Source of the DNA: CAZYJD01 sp964647785
GTDB lineage: Bacteria; Bacteroidota; Bacteroidia; NS11-12g; UBA9320
Reading direction: 5' to 3'
DNA length: 35,990 bases
Assembly: GCA_964647785.1 (NCBI GenBank)
Contig: CAZYJD010000014.1
Location: 1-35,990, forward strand
Part shown: in pieces, positions 16,054 to 25,317 of the stretch
Layout of the letters: each line of letters opens with the position of its first letter
How positions within the stretch are numbered: position 1 is the first letter of the stretch
Position numbers and translations under genes: made by a program
The notes under the pieces: model-generated
What the model saw: the letters and a program-made list of their open reading frames with translations, nothing else
What the model was told of the DNA's origin: nothing
Databases searched by the model: none

Positions 16054-17457
16054 ATGATCCGGCATCAACCTCTTTTCTTATTTTTCATTCTTTGGCTAAG
16101 CAGTGCGGCTCTGTTTGCCCAAAAGCATCCTGTGGCCCATATTGCCATCCGGGGAAACCGCATCACACAAACCTTCATCATTGAGAGAGAACTGCTATTC
16201 CAGCCCGACAGCCTTTACAATCTAGCCACCATCAGAAGCATTTCAGAATTGAGCAGAAGACAACTGATTAACCTGAACTTATTCAATAAGGTAGAATTCA
16301 GCGACAGCCTCGCAGCAGACGGATGGCACATTCAGCTTTATCTTACCGAAAAATGGTACATCTGGCCCATTCCTTTCGTAGAATATGCCGATCGAAATTT
16401 CACCCAATGGCAAGATTTTCGATTGAACCCCGACCGAACCAACTATGGTTTCTACTTTTTCTGGTACAACCTGAGAGGGAGAAATGAAACCATGAAAATA
16501 TCTCTGGTAGATGGCTACACGCGTGATTTGGGTTTGGAATATCGCATACCTTGGGTAGACCGGGACAAAAAGAATGGAATCACGGCCTCAGTTCACCACC
16601 GCAGAAACAGAGAAATCTGGTCAAACACCTTTCGAGATCATCTTCAGTTTTACCGGGATCCAGTCAAAGATCTTTTCATAAGAAATGAGTTCTTGCTGAG
16701 TTGGCAACACCGCAAGGCATTTTTTGAGACCCACAGGCTGTATGCCATCCATAAGCGCTACCGCATCGACTCTGTTGTAATGGAGCAATCTCTCAATTCC
16801 AATTTCATAGGAAATGGTCTAAAACTGTTTCAAAGCGGCCTGCAATATGAATGGTTGATCGAGCGCAGAGACAACCGCTTTTATCCCCTTGAGGGTCATT
16901 TTTTCAAAGCCTCTACTGGTCTTTATGCCCTCGATGAGGGAGTAGCAAACTTACGGTGGATGGCTGATGGAAAAGTTAGCACAGGTTATTACCTGCGGCT
17001 TCAGGAAAAACTCTACGCAGCGGGTTACGCTGAAAGCCTTGGAAGAGTGATTAATCAGGGTGGCATTCCCTATTGGCTCAATCGATCATTCGGTTACGGG
17101 CAAGGCGTTAGAGGTTTTGAACGATATGTGGTGGATGGCAACCGCTATTTCATTGGCAAAATGAGCCTTAAAACCCCATTGATGACTACAAAATATCTCA
17201 ACCTTCCCCTGCTCAAACAATTCAGGGGCTTAAGAAACATACCAGCCGCCGTATATGCCGGTACTTTTTTCGACTTGGGCTATGTATCGCAACAACCCAT
17301 GGTAAGTATGAGCAATAACCTTCCAAACCAATGGTTATCCAGTGCCGGATTCGGCATTGATTTTCTTTTTTACTGGGATAAATTGATGCGCGTGGAGATC
17401 AGTCGAAACTCTTTGGGTGATTACGGCTTGTTTTTGAATTTTAGGCAGGCCATGTAA
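16054..17457 (+). CDS. single-POTRA Omp85/BamA-like outer-membrane protein
   Basis: The 467-residue protein has a signal peptide (to about residue 23, ending LFAQ), one POTRA-like domain (about 26-105, with IAIRGNRITQTFIIERELLF and LNLFNKVEF), and a C-terminal barrel of about 360 residues. The Omp85 hallmark VRGF occurs at 352-355 within GYGQGVRGFERY. BamA has five POTRA domains, TamA three and two-partner FpaC-type proteins two, so a single POTRA marks a small Omp85 branch known in Bacteroidota. Its client is unknown. It abuts the CBS gene with no gap (TAA then ATG), so it is co-translated. The convergent PIG-L gene ends 3 bases away. Confidence 0.88.
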   Translation: MIRHQPLFLFFILWLSSAALFAQKHPVAHIAIRGNRITQTFIIERELLFQPDSLYNLATIRSISELSRRQLINLNLFNKVEFSDSLAADGWHIQLYLTEKWYIWPIPFVEYADRNFTQWQDFRLNPDRTNYGFYFFWYNLRGRNETMKISLVDGYTRDLGLEYRIPWVDRDKKNGITASVHHRRNREIWSNTFRDHLQFYRDPVKDLFIRNEFLLSWQHRKAFFETHRLYAIHKRYRIDSVVMEQSLNSNFIGNGLKLFQSGLQYEWLIERRDNRFYPLEGHFFKASTGLYALDEGVANLRWMADGKVSTGYYLRLQEKLYAAGYAESLGRVINQGGIPYWLNRSFGYGQGVRGFERYVVDGNRYFIGKMSLKTPLMTTKYLNLPLLKQFRGLRNIPAAVYAGTFFDLGYVSQQPMVSMSNNLPNQWLSSAGFGIDFLFYWDKLMRVEISRNSLGDYGLFLNFRQAM

Positions 17458-17460
17458 CAT

Positions 17461-19971
17461 TTATAAGGCCAATAAGTTGGCGAATAAACGATATGCACCG
17501 GGCACTCCTGCCGGTAATTCTCGAAAGAATGATAAGCCCGTGTAGACATAATGCCCCTGACCATATTTCGCCACCAGCAAGCTTCCCTGGTGCGGTTCTT
17601 CTCCGGGGTCTGCCATTTCCAGAATTGGCTGATAATGCTCATCCCACTTTGAAGGGAAATACAATCCTCTCTCCTGCACCCATCCATCAAAATCGTCCGG
17701 ACCAATTTTATTAGGGACATTCAATACCGGATGTGCTGCATCGATGAAACGAACAGGCGCATGCTCGTCCGTTACCCTGTCGCGCGATACGGTTAAAGGA
17801 TATGGCCCCAGTGGCTCGGATGGCAAACCGTAAGATGTGTTGTACTGCACAATCAAATTCCCACCATTTTTCACAAATTCCATGAGATCGTTGTGATAAA
17901 GTGGAAGATCAGAGAGGGTATTGAATGCCCTGATTCCCAAAACAAGCACGTCATAAGCCGATAATTGATCTTTGGTAAGATTGCCAGTGGTGAGCAAATT
18001 ACAATCGACACCCATGAGCATCAGTGCCTCAGGCACCTCATCGCCTGCCCCCTGAAGGTAGGCTACTTTTACCTTGGGTACCTGTATCTCCAAATGAATA
18101 ATATCAGCAGATGCGGGAGGGAAAATACAGGTGTAAGGGATGTGCTCATAATTGATCTCCTGCATACCCAGGGTATAAATCTGTTCGTTGGTTTTTACCA
18201 TGGCCCCCATGCTGGCCTTTTGAGCTTCTTTGGGTGGAATAACCTTGAAAATAAATTCCTGCTTTGGGTTTTGGTCGTTGAGTTCAAGTTCATAGAAAGC
18301 AGGCTCTGCAATCCATCCTTCGGGCAAATTGAGTTCGGCATATCCTTTAGCCGAATTTCCATTTAAACGCGCGCTCATTCTCACCTCTTGTGCTTGAGCG
18401 GGTTGAAACACATACACCTGTTTGTCCAATGAAACAACTACATCCGGAACGATGTGAAATGGTTGAATTACTTCGCCCTTTACGCGATCACTTCCGCGAT
18501 AAGTGACAGGAACCTGCACGGGGATTGTTTCTTCGCCATACTTTAGCAGGAGCTCTGCCGTGTACGCTGGGGCATTAAAATCTTTACCCAACAGCCTGTA
18601 ATCTTCCACCGAATACATGCCCATATCGTGCGGTTTCTGCAACCAATAAGGCTGTGAAGGCCTTCTATCAGATTCCACCATCAAAATGCTTTTTTCTTCC
18701 AGTTTATCACCGGGCTTTAGGACGCCTTGCAGTGGATATGGAAGGGTGTGCTCTTTCCCGCTTTCTACACTGACGATGGTAAATTCTTGATTTGCTGAAC
18801 GATTCACTGCTTCCATCTTTAGCACCAGAGAATCTCCTGCTGCAGCGTGCCATTCTTCTACCCATGCACTTAAATACAATCCACTCATTTGCAGCAGTAA
18901 TTCATCGCAAAGCGCAGTTTTTTCCTTCCTCAAATAGCTGTTGGAAGTTTTCTGAAGCGCCTTACGGTAATCGAGTAAGTCGGGGATGGAAGATTCCGGT
19001 GAAGCGGCTTGATAATTCTTGAGGAGTTTATCGTAGCATTTCTGAATTTCTTTGCCATTTTCCAGCGCACTCCAATTGGACGATAAGGCGGCAATATGGT
19101 TCTCATTTTCATGCCCATCGGCCTGCCACAACAATTGCAGGTATTCATTCAGCTGGCCTCTGCTTCCGGCCGTTCCAAATCCCTGACTTTTGTGCTGGCT
19201 TCTCGCCTCTGCCGCTATTTCTGAATAGCTTGTACCCAACAATGCATTGTAAGTGCCCACATCCACTCGAACCACTTCTCCTTGTTTCATTAAACTATCG
19301 AAAAGTTGTTCATTTCCATAAAACCACCAGCTTGTATTCCAGTAAACACTTTTCACCTGATGGATATCTGTGCGTTTTAGTTGATCTTCAAATGCGTTGG
19401 GATCCGCTGCCATTTCAACTGCTTTTAGAGCCAACTGGGCCGATGCAGTATGATGCCCATGAGTTGCGCGCGGACCGATTTCAGGAGAGAATCTCGTAAT
19501 GATTTGATCAGGACGAAAATTACGGATGACCCACACCATATCATGGAGAACTTTTTCTTCATCCCAGATTTTCAGGGTTTCTTCAACAGATTTGGAATAC
19601 CCAAAGTCATTGGCGGTTGTAAAAAACTGTCTGGCCCCATCGGTTCGGCGGGCCGCCATGAGTTCATGGGTTCTGATAACGCCCAATGCCTCCCGCAGCT
19701 CGGGTCCTATGAGGTTTTGTCCCCCATCTCCTCGGGTCAGCGACAAATAGGCTGTTTCGGTATGGAGGTGATTGGTTAACCAACTGATCAAACGGGTATT
19801 TTCATCATCCGGATGGGCTGCTAAATAGAGCACCTTTGATGTGTTTCCGAGCTTGTGCAACCGGTGAAGTATTTCTGCCGAACCCAGTTGTTCTGATCTG
19901 TTTTGGGCCTTTGAAGCAGGCATTGCCAAGCACAGGGAACAAAGAATGAGTAGAACGTTTCGTTTCATCAT
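17461..19971 (-). CDS. secreted PIG-L (LmbE-like) deacetylase with long C-terminal extension
   Basis: The 836-residue protein has a signal peptide (to about residue 22, ending KAQ) and a PIG-L/LmbE N-acetylglucosamine deacetylase domain (about 44-260), with the zinc motif AHPDDE (52-57) and the distal HGHH (171-174). The middle is beta-sandwich-like. The last 220 residues, beginning VKVAYLQGAGDEVPEAL, look like a glutamine-amidotransferase/ThuA-type flavodoxin fold without an obvious nucleophilic cysteine. It probably deacetylates a glycan or glycoconjugate in the periplasm. Start is ATG 19971 or the tandem ATG 19968. It lies 34 bases after moxR on the same strand, so it is probably the last gene of the foldase operon. 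Confidence 0.87.
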   Translation of the reverse strand: MMKRNVLLILCSLCLAMPASKAQNRSEQLGSAEILHRLHKLGNTSKVLYLAAHPDDENTRLISWLTNHLHTETAYLSLTRGDGGQNLIGPELREALGVIRTHELMAARRTDGARQFFTTANDFGYSKSVEETLKIWDEEKVLHDMVWVIRNFRPDQIITRFSPEIGPRATHGHHTASAQLALKAVEMAADPNAFEDQLKRTDIHQVKSVYWNTSWWFYGNEQLFDSLMKQGEVVRVDVGTYNALLGTSYSEIAAEARSQHKSQGFGTAGSRGQLNEYLQLLWQADGHENENHIAALSSNWSALENGKEIQKCYDKLLKNYQAASPESSIPDLLDYRKALQKTSNSYLRKEKTALCDELLLQMSGLYLSAWVEEWHAAAGDSLVLKMEAVNRSANQEFTIVSVESGKEHTLPYPLQGVLKPGDKLEEKSILMVESDRRPSQPYWLQKPHDMGMYSVEDYRLLGKDFNAPAYTAELLLKYGEETIPVQVPVTYRGSDRVKGEVIQPFHIVPDVVVSLDKQVYVFQPAQAQEVRMSARLNGNSAKGYAELNLPEGWIAEPAFYELELNDQNPKQEFIFKVIPPKEAQKASMGAMVKTNEQIYTLGMQEINYEHIPYTCIFPPASADIIHLEIQVPKVKVAYLQGAGDEVPEALMLMGVDCNLLTTGNLTKDQLSAYDVLVLGIRAFNTLSDLPLYHNDLMEFVKNGGNLIVQYNTSYGLPSEPLGPYPLTVSRDRVTDEHAPVRFIDAAHPVLNVPNKIGPDDFDGWVQERGLYFPSKWDEHYQPILEMADPGEEPHQGSLLVAKYGQGHYVYTGLSFFRELPAGVPGAYRLFANLLAL

Positions 19972-20005
19972 CAGTCAATGAGATTTGTTTAAAAATTGGG
20001 TACGC

Positions 20006-20989
20006 TTACAGAATGGAGCGGATGATTTCGTCAACGCTCAATCCCTCGGCTTCGGCCTTGTAGTTTTTCACAATCCGGTGTCTGAGAACAGGCTCTGCAA
20101 CGGCTCTCACATCTTCAATATCGGGTGCGTATTTGCCATTCATCAAGGCGTTGCATTTTGCACCTATAATGAGATATTGGCTGGCTCTTGGGCCGGCGCC
20201 GTAATTCAGATATTCATTCACCTTGGCATCTGCCTCGGGTCTACCCGGACGGGTTTTGGCAACCAAACGCACGGCATACTCATAAACATTATCTGCCACA
20301 GGAACTTTGCGAACCGTTTGCTGAAACTGCAAAATTTCACGCGCTCCGATCACCTTTTGTAAATCTGCTTTTGTCTCACCCGTGGTGGATTTTACCACGG
20401 CTATTTCCTCTTGTAAACTCGGGTAATCGAGCACAATATTGAACATGAAACGGTCGAGCTGTGCTTCGGGCAATGGGTAGGTTCCTTCCTGTTCAATTGG
20501 GTTTTGAGTAGCCAATACGAAAAAAGGGGCAGGCAGGGCATGCATCTGTCCGCCAACGGTTACATTTTTTTCCTGCATAGCTTCCAGAAGTGCCGCCTGT
20601 GTTTTTGGAGGAGTTCTATTGATCTCATCGGCCAAAACAATATTTGCAAACAAGGGGCCCCGGCTAAAGCGGAAGTTCTTTTGCTCATCCAACACTTCCG
20701 AACCTGTAATATCCGAAGGCATGAGGTCTGGAGTAAACTGTATTCTGTTAAAACTCAGGTCGAGCACCTCGCTTATTGTTTTAATTAAGAGTGTTTTAGC
20801 CAATCCTGGCACCCCAATTAGGAGACTGTGGCCATTGCACAAGATAGAGGTTATCACACCTCGGATTACATCTTCTTGCCCTATAATAACCTTCCCTATT
20901 TCACGCTGCAGTTTTTCTACCGTTTCTTTCAGAGAATCGGCCGCGGCCACATCGTCTTTCATGATATTTGTTAATTCTTGCTGATCCAT
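20006..20989 (-). CDS. MoxR family AAA+ ATPase
   Basis: The 327-residue cytoplasmic ATPase has Walker A GVPGLAKT (59-66), Walker B NIVLADEIN (116-124), the MoxR signature GPLFANIVLADEINRTPPKTQ, and sensor-like ATQNPIEQEGTYPLPEAQLDRFMF. MoxR proteins usually act as chaperone-like ATPases with a VWA-domain partner and a DUF58 protein encoded just downstream; neither is here, and a PIG-L gene follows instead. I use the ATG at 20989 (19-base overlap with the surA stop); an internal ATG at 20962 would leave an 8-base gap and is also plausible. The TTG at 21007 seems less likely. Confidence 0.94.
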   Translation of the reverse strand: MDQQELTNIMKDDVAAADSLKETVEKLQREIGKVIIGQEDVIRGVITSILCNGHSLLIGVPGLAKTLLIKTISEVLDLSFNRIQFTPDLMPSDITGSEVLDEQKNFRFSRGPLFANIVLADEINRTPPKTQAALLEAMQEKNVTVGGQMHALPAPFFVLATQNPIEQEGTYPLPEAQLDRFMFNIVLDYPSLQEEIAVVKSTTGETKADLQKVIGAREILQFQQTVRKVPVADNVYEYAVRLVAKTRPGRPEADAKVNEYLNYGAGPRASQYLIIGAKCNALMNGKYAPDIEDVRAVAEPVLRHRIVKNYKAEAEGLSVDEIIRSIL

Positions 20990-22323
20990 TTTTCTACTTC
21001 CAAACAATCTTTATATCGTTGATCAATTCTAACATAGGTTGACTTTCTGTAATCTGCTGCCCAGTCATCCAATGTTTGTTGCTTTTTTCTTTCCAATGCA
21101 AATGCCTGTATTTTTTGATAGTCATCTTTGAGATTGGCTTTATGAGGTGGACTTTCTGATTTTAGATACAGAACGCGAAAATAAGTACTTCCGTCGGGCA
21201 TAGAAACGGGCAGTGCCTCGCTGTAATTGCCCGGATTCATATCTTTCACAACAAGGGCCACATCCGGTTCAAGCACTTTTAATTCCATTTTATTTACGCC
21301 TGTAGACGGATCCATATAAAAGCCACAGTTCTGTTTGGTGTAATCATCGGCACTGTATTCCTGCACAGCTTTGCAGAAATCGAGCTGACCTTTCTTAACG
21401 CGTTCGACCACCTCCTCAAGCTTTTTACGAGCGGCATCGAGATCACTGCTCACCACCTTTGGCTTGATCAAAATATGTCGTACATTTACTTTCTCACCCT
21501 TGCGATCAATAAGCTTCATGATGTGATAACCAAACTCCGTTTCAATGATTGGAGATATGGTATCCGCTTTCAGTCGGAATGCAGTCCTTTCAAACTCAGG
21601 AACCATTTGTCCTCTGCCAAAGTAACCAAGCTCCCCGCCCTGCACCCTGGATCCAAGATCATCTGAGTAAACAGAGGCTGAAATATCGAAGTCTCGCTCT
21701 CCACGTATGATTTCTTCTCTTAACTTGCTAATGGTTTCAAAAGCGTATTTGCGCGCGTATTCACTTGCCTCGGGCTTGATCAATAACACCCCTACCTCTA
21801 CTTCGGCATCAAACAATGGAAGGCTATCTTTGGGTATTTCACTAAAAAACTTTCTGACCTCTGTTGGCGATACTTTCACATCGCTCAGCAACTGATTTCG
21901 AGTATCTTCAACAAGCATTTGCTGTTTGATGCGGTCGCGAATTTCTTCTTTGTATTGAAGGATGGTTTTACCCAAATATTTTTCGAGCGCATCTTCGCCA
22001 CCAATTTGCTGCGCATAAAAGCGCAAACGCCTTTCTATTTCAGATTCAACGCGATTTTCATCCACTACAATTGAGTCAATATCGGCTTTCTGGAGCAGCA
22101 ATTTTTGTGTGAGCAGCTGATCAAGTACATGGCACTTCAGATCTCCTTCATAATCTTCATATTGCATTTTCATCTGGAAGTATTCAGCCTCCAACTCGCT
22201 GGTGAAAAGTGGATACTCCCCTACTACGGCCACAACTTCTTCCAAGATGATCTTTGGTTGCGCCAAAAGCACCGATGGAGCCATGGTTAATATGAGAATG
22301 AATATGGTTTTGAATGGCTTCAT
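20971..22323 (-). CDS. surA: SurA-like periplasmic peptidyl-prolyl isomerase, two parvulin domains
   Basis: The 450-residue protein has a signal peptide (ending LLAQ, about residue 22), a helical SurA N-terminal chaperone domain (about 25-165), a first parvulin domain (about 174-274, with SVYSDDLGSRVQGGELGYF and TEFGYHIMKL), and a second (about 280-380, starting NVRHILIKP). This is the layout of E. coli SurA, which escorts unfolded outer-membrane proteins across the periplasm. Of the three foldase-like genes here it is the closest to classical SurA. It starts one base after the stop of the preceding lipoprotein gene and overlaps the moxR start. Confidence 0.92.
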   Translation of the reverse strand: MKPFKTIFILILTMAPSVLLAQPKIILEEVVAVVGEYPLFTSELEAEYFQMKMQYEDYEGDLKCHVLDQLLTQKLLLQKADIDSIVVDENRVESEIERRLRFYAQQIGGEDALEKYLGKTILQYKEEIRDRIKQQMLVEDTRNQLLSDVKVSPTEVRKFFSEIPKDSLPLFDAEVEVGVLLIKPEASEYARKYAFETISKLREEIIRGERDFDISASVYSDDLGSRVQGGELGYFGRGQMVPEFERTAFRLKADTISPIIETEFGYHIMKLIDRKGEKVNVRHILIKPKVVSSDLDAARKKLEEVVERVKKGQLDFCKAVQEYSADDYTKQNCGFYMDPSTGVNKMELKVLEPDVALVVKDMNPGNYSEALPVSMPDGSTYFRVLYLKSESPPHKANLKDDYQKIQAFALERKKQQTLDDWAADYRKSTYVRIDQRYKDCLEVEKWISKN

Positions 22324-22324
22324 T

Positions 22325-23191
22325 TCAATGGGTTAATAATGTTACTTCTCCTTCGTCCAAAGCTGATTTGAGCATTTTCTTTTCCATGCTATCCATCAAG
22401 GTTCGCTTTCTTCTATTCAATAAAATCTGATGAATGCGCTCTTTCTCAAACTCAAATGGTGAAGTGCTATTCTTTATTCTGAATTCTGAGATGCGTACAA
22501 AGTAATCAAATTCGTCATCAGATAGGCGGATCCATTCATTGTTTTTCAAAAACAACTCTTGATTATAAGTGACAATGGGTATTTCCTTTAGTATATCGCT
22601 AAAGCGCAGCCAATTGTTATCATCGAGATAAAAATTTCCTCCATTTCTAGCAGCCAAAAGGCTCAGTTTTTCTATGTCTTCTGGCCTGCCCCTTCGAAAA
22701 TCTACCCAAAGCCGATCCCTTGATTTCAAGCTTAAAGGCAATTTGAAGAAGATGAGTCTGACAATATTTTCGGTCAATTCAAAATTATCCTTATTCAACT
22801 CATAGTAATCCTCCACCGCCTGCAAAGATATTTGGGTGTCGAGCAATTGATTCATGAGCTTAGACTGGTATTCGAATATGAGCAAGTCTTGTAAATACTC
22901 CTCCAACTCTTCTGATTTATCCTTCTCTTCTTCAGACAATTGCTTGCTGGCCTTTAAGGCCAACACCTGCCGTTTGATCCACTGCAGGGCAAAATTCTGA
23001 ACCACCTGAACACTGTCGTTGCCGCTTACATTCTCAAGCAAATAAGAAGGAATATCCTCTAATAAGAGTACCCTTTGGCCCGCTTTTGCGATGATGGTGC
23101 CCTCTAATTCTTCCTCCGGTTTCTGATTCTTGCAGGCTGCAGGGAATAAGAGCAAGACTAAAAGCAGATGAAAGATGCTAATTCGGCTCAC
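22325..23191 (-). CDS. SurA-like chaperone lipoprotein without an evident isomerase domain
   Basis: Starting at the GTG at 23191, the 288-residue product begins MSRISIFHLLLVLLLFPAAC, a signal peptide ending in a lipobox-like cysteine. The following helical region (IPSYLLENV through QLLDTQISLQAVEDYYELN) resembles the SurA/PpiD N-terminal chaperone domain. The next part (FELTENIVRLIFFKLPL) begins like a parvulin domain but lacks the usual G-G-x-L-G-x-F and G-Y/W-H segments. The GTG start leaves one base after the previous stop, matching the one-base gap to the next gene; an in-frame ATG at 23221 would put ten residues before the hydrophobic core. It may be a membrane-tethered holdase working with its two neighbours. 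Confidence 0.75.
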   Translation of the reverse strand: MSRISIFHLLLVLLLFPAACKNQKPEEELEGTIIAKAGQRVLLLEDIPSYLLENVSGNDSVQVVQNFALQWIKRQVLALKASKQLSEEEKDKSEELEEYLQDLLIFEYQSKLMNQLLDTQISLQAVEDYYELNKDNFELTENIVRLIFFKLPLSLKSRDRLWVDFRRGRPEDIEKLSLLAARNGGNFYLDDNNWLRFSDILKEIPIVTYNQELFLKNNEWIRLSDDEFDYFVRISEFRIKNSTSPFEFEKERIHQILLNRRKRTLMDSMEKKMLKSALDEGEVTLLTH

Positions 23192-23192
23192 T

Positions 23193-25160
23193 TCAAAGTT
23201 TAAGCAACTGATCCACCACATTTGGCTGGATGTACACCGGATACTTCTTTCTTAATTCTTCGATCCAGGCCGCCTCCAGTTCATTTTGATAATCAGAAGT
23301 AACCAAGCCCAATGCCTCGTTTAGTTCCTTCGCTTCGGGCCCTTTCAACCCCAATATATGAACCACCACATGTTTTCCATTATGTACAGAACGATGGATG
23401 CCTGTCTCCCATGGAACGGTATTGAGGTGTTCATTTTTTTCTTTTTCATAGAGACCCGCTTCAGATTTAACCGCCAGTGGGTCTTTTTCATTCAACTCGG
23501 CCAGGATAATGCTGCGGTCTTTACCTTTCTTGCACATCTTGGCCACCTTTGCCGCCACTTTATCGCTGTTGCACTGATAAATGATCGCCCTTGCGCGATC
23601 TCCCCATTGATATTGGCCGCGATGTGCTTCAAAAAATGCTTCCAGACCAGCGGTATCTTGCACAGATTTGCTCCAAACTTCACGATCGGTCAATTCAAAC
23701 AAAAGTATCCCGTCGCGGTACTCCTGCATGAGGTATCTGAACTCAGGATATTTCTGCTCTAAAATGGATTCCTCATAATCAAAGTTGCTTTTCTCCGTGA
23801 ACTCATTGTACATGGTGGAAAGCAAACCATTGAAATCGCTTTGTTGGCGTCTCATTTGTGTGCGTTCGATGTAAGAGGCAAAGTCGCCATATGTGAATGG
23901 GTTTCCTGCAATACTGAACAGCAATCCTGAGCTATCAAAATTTTCGGGGCGCTTCCAACTTCCGGTTAAGATGCTGCCATCCACCCATTTTCTGAAAGCC
24001 TCAAAAGCTTCTTTTTCTTCGATGAAATTATTTTCCTTCTTGATTCGGCTGAGAACTGCTTCCTTGTTGATGCGACTTCGTCCATCTCTTGAAATTTTAA
24101 CCTTCAACATTTCACGCATGTCATCTTTTTCAGCCATGGGCTTCAGTTCTACCCTTTTGATGATATGCCAACCAAACTCAGACTTTACCGGAACCGAAAC
24201 ATCTCCATCGTTTTGAAGTGCAAAGGCTGTTTCGCGAAACACTTCCGGTATATTGGCCGTGGTGAAACTGAACCAGTTCAACTGGCCTCCTCTGGCCCTT
24301 GAACTGAAATCTTCGGTATACTGTTCTACCAAATCTTCAAAAGCAACGCCTTCCAATACTTTCTTGTAAATGGCATCTATTTTCTCTTTGGCTTCGGCCA
24401 CTTCATCCTCTTTGTTAAAACGTATCATGATGTGTGCTACCTTGATATCGCCCACATTCGGTTGACGGTCTTTTAAATTAATGAGATGGTAGCCAAAAGA
24501 GCTCCTAACTGGCGTGCTAATTTCACCTGTCTTCAAGTTGTATGCTGCACTTTCAAAAGGATAAACCATTTGAAAAGCTGTGAAATAACCCAGGTCTCCC
24601 TGATATCCGCGAGAGCCTGGACTGCCTTGTGCAGAGGGATCTTCAGATACAGCATATGCCAAGCTGTCGAAATTTGCTCCTTTTTGTAAGAGAGCGTAAT
24701 ACGACTGAATCTTACCCCAAGCTTTGAGGGTATCTTCGACAGAAGCAGTAGCATCTAGTGCAACCATGATATGGCTGGCCCGAAGGTTAAATTTCATGCG
24801 TTCATATGCTTCATCAATGAGCTTCTCTGTTACTTCGTTATCTGTCAAATAAGGCTGGGCCAGCTGACTTCTATAGCCACTTAACTCACTGATAAAAGCC
24901 TTATTGGTATCCATTCCCCTGGCGTATGCTTCATTTACCTTTAGTTTGAATTTCACATACAGATCGAGGTATTCCTCCACTTCCGAGCGGGAGGGCTTTT
25001 CTTCATCTTTTTTATTCTTGTTAAAGATGCGCCAAAATTCCCCACTATACACGGTATCATCGCCACAAGAAAACACCTTAAATCCCTGATTTTTAGAATT
25101 CTGAGCAAACAATGGCAAGCTCAGAATTGAAATGAGTGAAAAGCAAAGCAAGTGTTTCAT
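23193..25160 (-). CDS. large periplasmic foldase with two parvulin domains
   Basis: The 655-residue protein has a signal peptide (MKHLLCFSLISILSLPLFAQ), a helical region, two tandem parvulin domains (about 127-232, beginning RASHIMVAL and ending SFGYHLINL; and about 238-338, beginning KVAHIMIRF and ending EFGWHIIKRVE), and a long C-terminal region of some 310 residues rich in helices. It is related to SurA/PpiD foldases of Bacteroidota. I use the ATG at 25160; the frame stays open to 25496, but that extension is antisense to the Tat-exported gene. It is the first gene of the minus-strand foldase operon; TAAATTCG (25192-25185, minus strand) is a one-mismatch -7 box. Confidence 0.9.
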   Translation of the reverse strand: MKHLLCFSLISILSLPLFAQNSKNQGFKVFSCGDDTVYSGEFWRIFNKNKKDEEKPSRSEVEEYLDLYVKFKLKVNEAYARGMDTNKAFISELSGYRSQLAQPYLTDNEVTEKLIDEAYERMKFNLRASHIMVALDATASVEDTLKAWGKIQSYYALLQKGANFDSLAYAVSEDPSAQGSPGSRGYQGDLGYFTAFQMVYPFESAAYNLKTGEISTPVRSSFGYHLINLKDRQPNVGDIKVAHIMIRFNKEDEVAEAKEKIDAIYKKVLEGVAFEDLVEQYTEDFSSRARGGQLNWFSFTTANIPEVFRETAFALQNDGDVSVPVKSEFGWHIIKRVELKPMAEKDDMREMLKVKISRDGRSRINKEAVLSRIKKENNFIEEKEAFEAFRKWVDGSILTGSWKRPENFDSSGLLFSIAGNPFTYGDFASYIERTQMRRQQSDFNGLLSTMYNEFTEKSNFDYEESILEQKYPEFRYLMQEYRDGILLFELTDREVWSKSVQDTAGLEAFFEAHRGQYQWGDRARAIIYQCNSDKVAAKVAKMCKKGKDRSIILAELNEKDPLAVKSEAGLYEKEKNEHLNTVPWETGIHRSVHNGKHVVVHILGLKGPEAKELNEALGLVTSDYQNELEAAWIEELRKKYPVYIQPNVVDQLLKL

Positions 25161-25236
25161 ATTCTTTATCTTTTTTCGGATTGCGAATTTAATTGAAAAA
25201 ATAGCAGATCGGGCAGTAATAGCGGCCTGAATCAAT

Positions 25237-25256
25237 GATAAAACCCTTGTTTTATT
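25237..25256. repeat. short inverted repeat in a divergent promoter region
   Basis: GATAAAAC (25237-25244) and GTTTTATT (25249-25256) form an 8-base inverted repeat with one mismatch and a 4-base loop, between the foldase operon and the divergent PLP enzyme gene. It could be an operator or simply AT-rich chance. Confidence 0.25.
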
Positions 25257-25306
25257 ACGCCTGCATGTCGGAAGGTAAATGGCCCGATCAAATGGTTGGC
25301 TTTGTT

Positions 25307-25314
25307 TACTTTTG
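25307..25314 (+). promoter_or_regulatory. Bacteroidota -7 promoter element for the Tat-exported PLP enzyme
   Basis: TACTTTTG matches TAnnTTTG exactly and ends three bases before the ATG at 25318, so the transcript should begin at or next to the start codon. Confidence 0.5.
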
Positions 25315-25317
25315 GAT

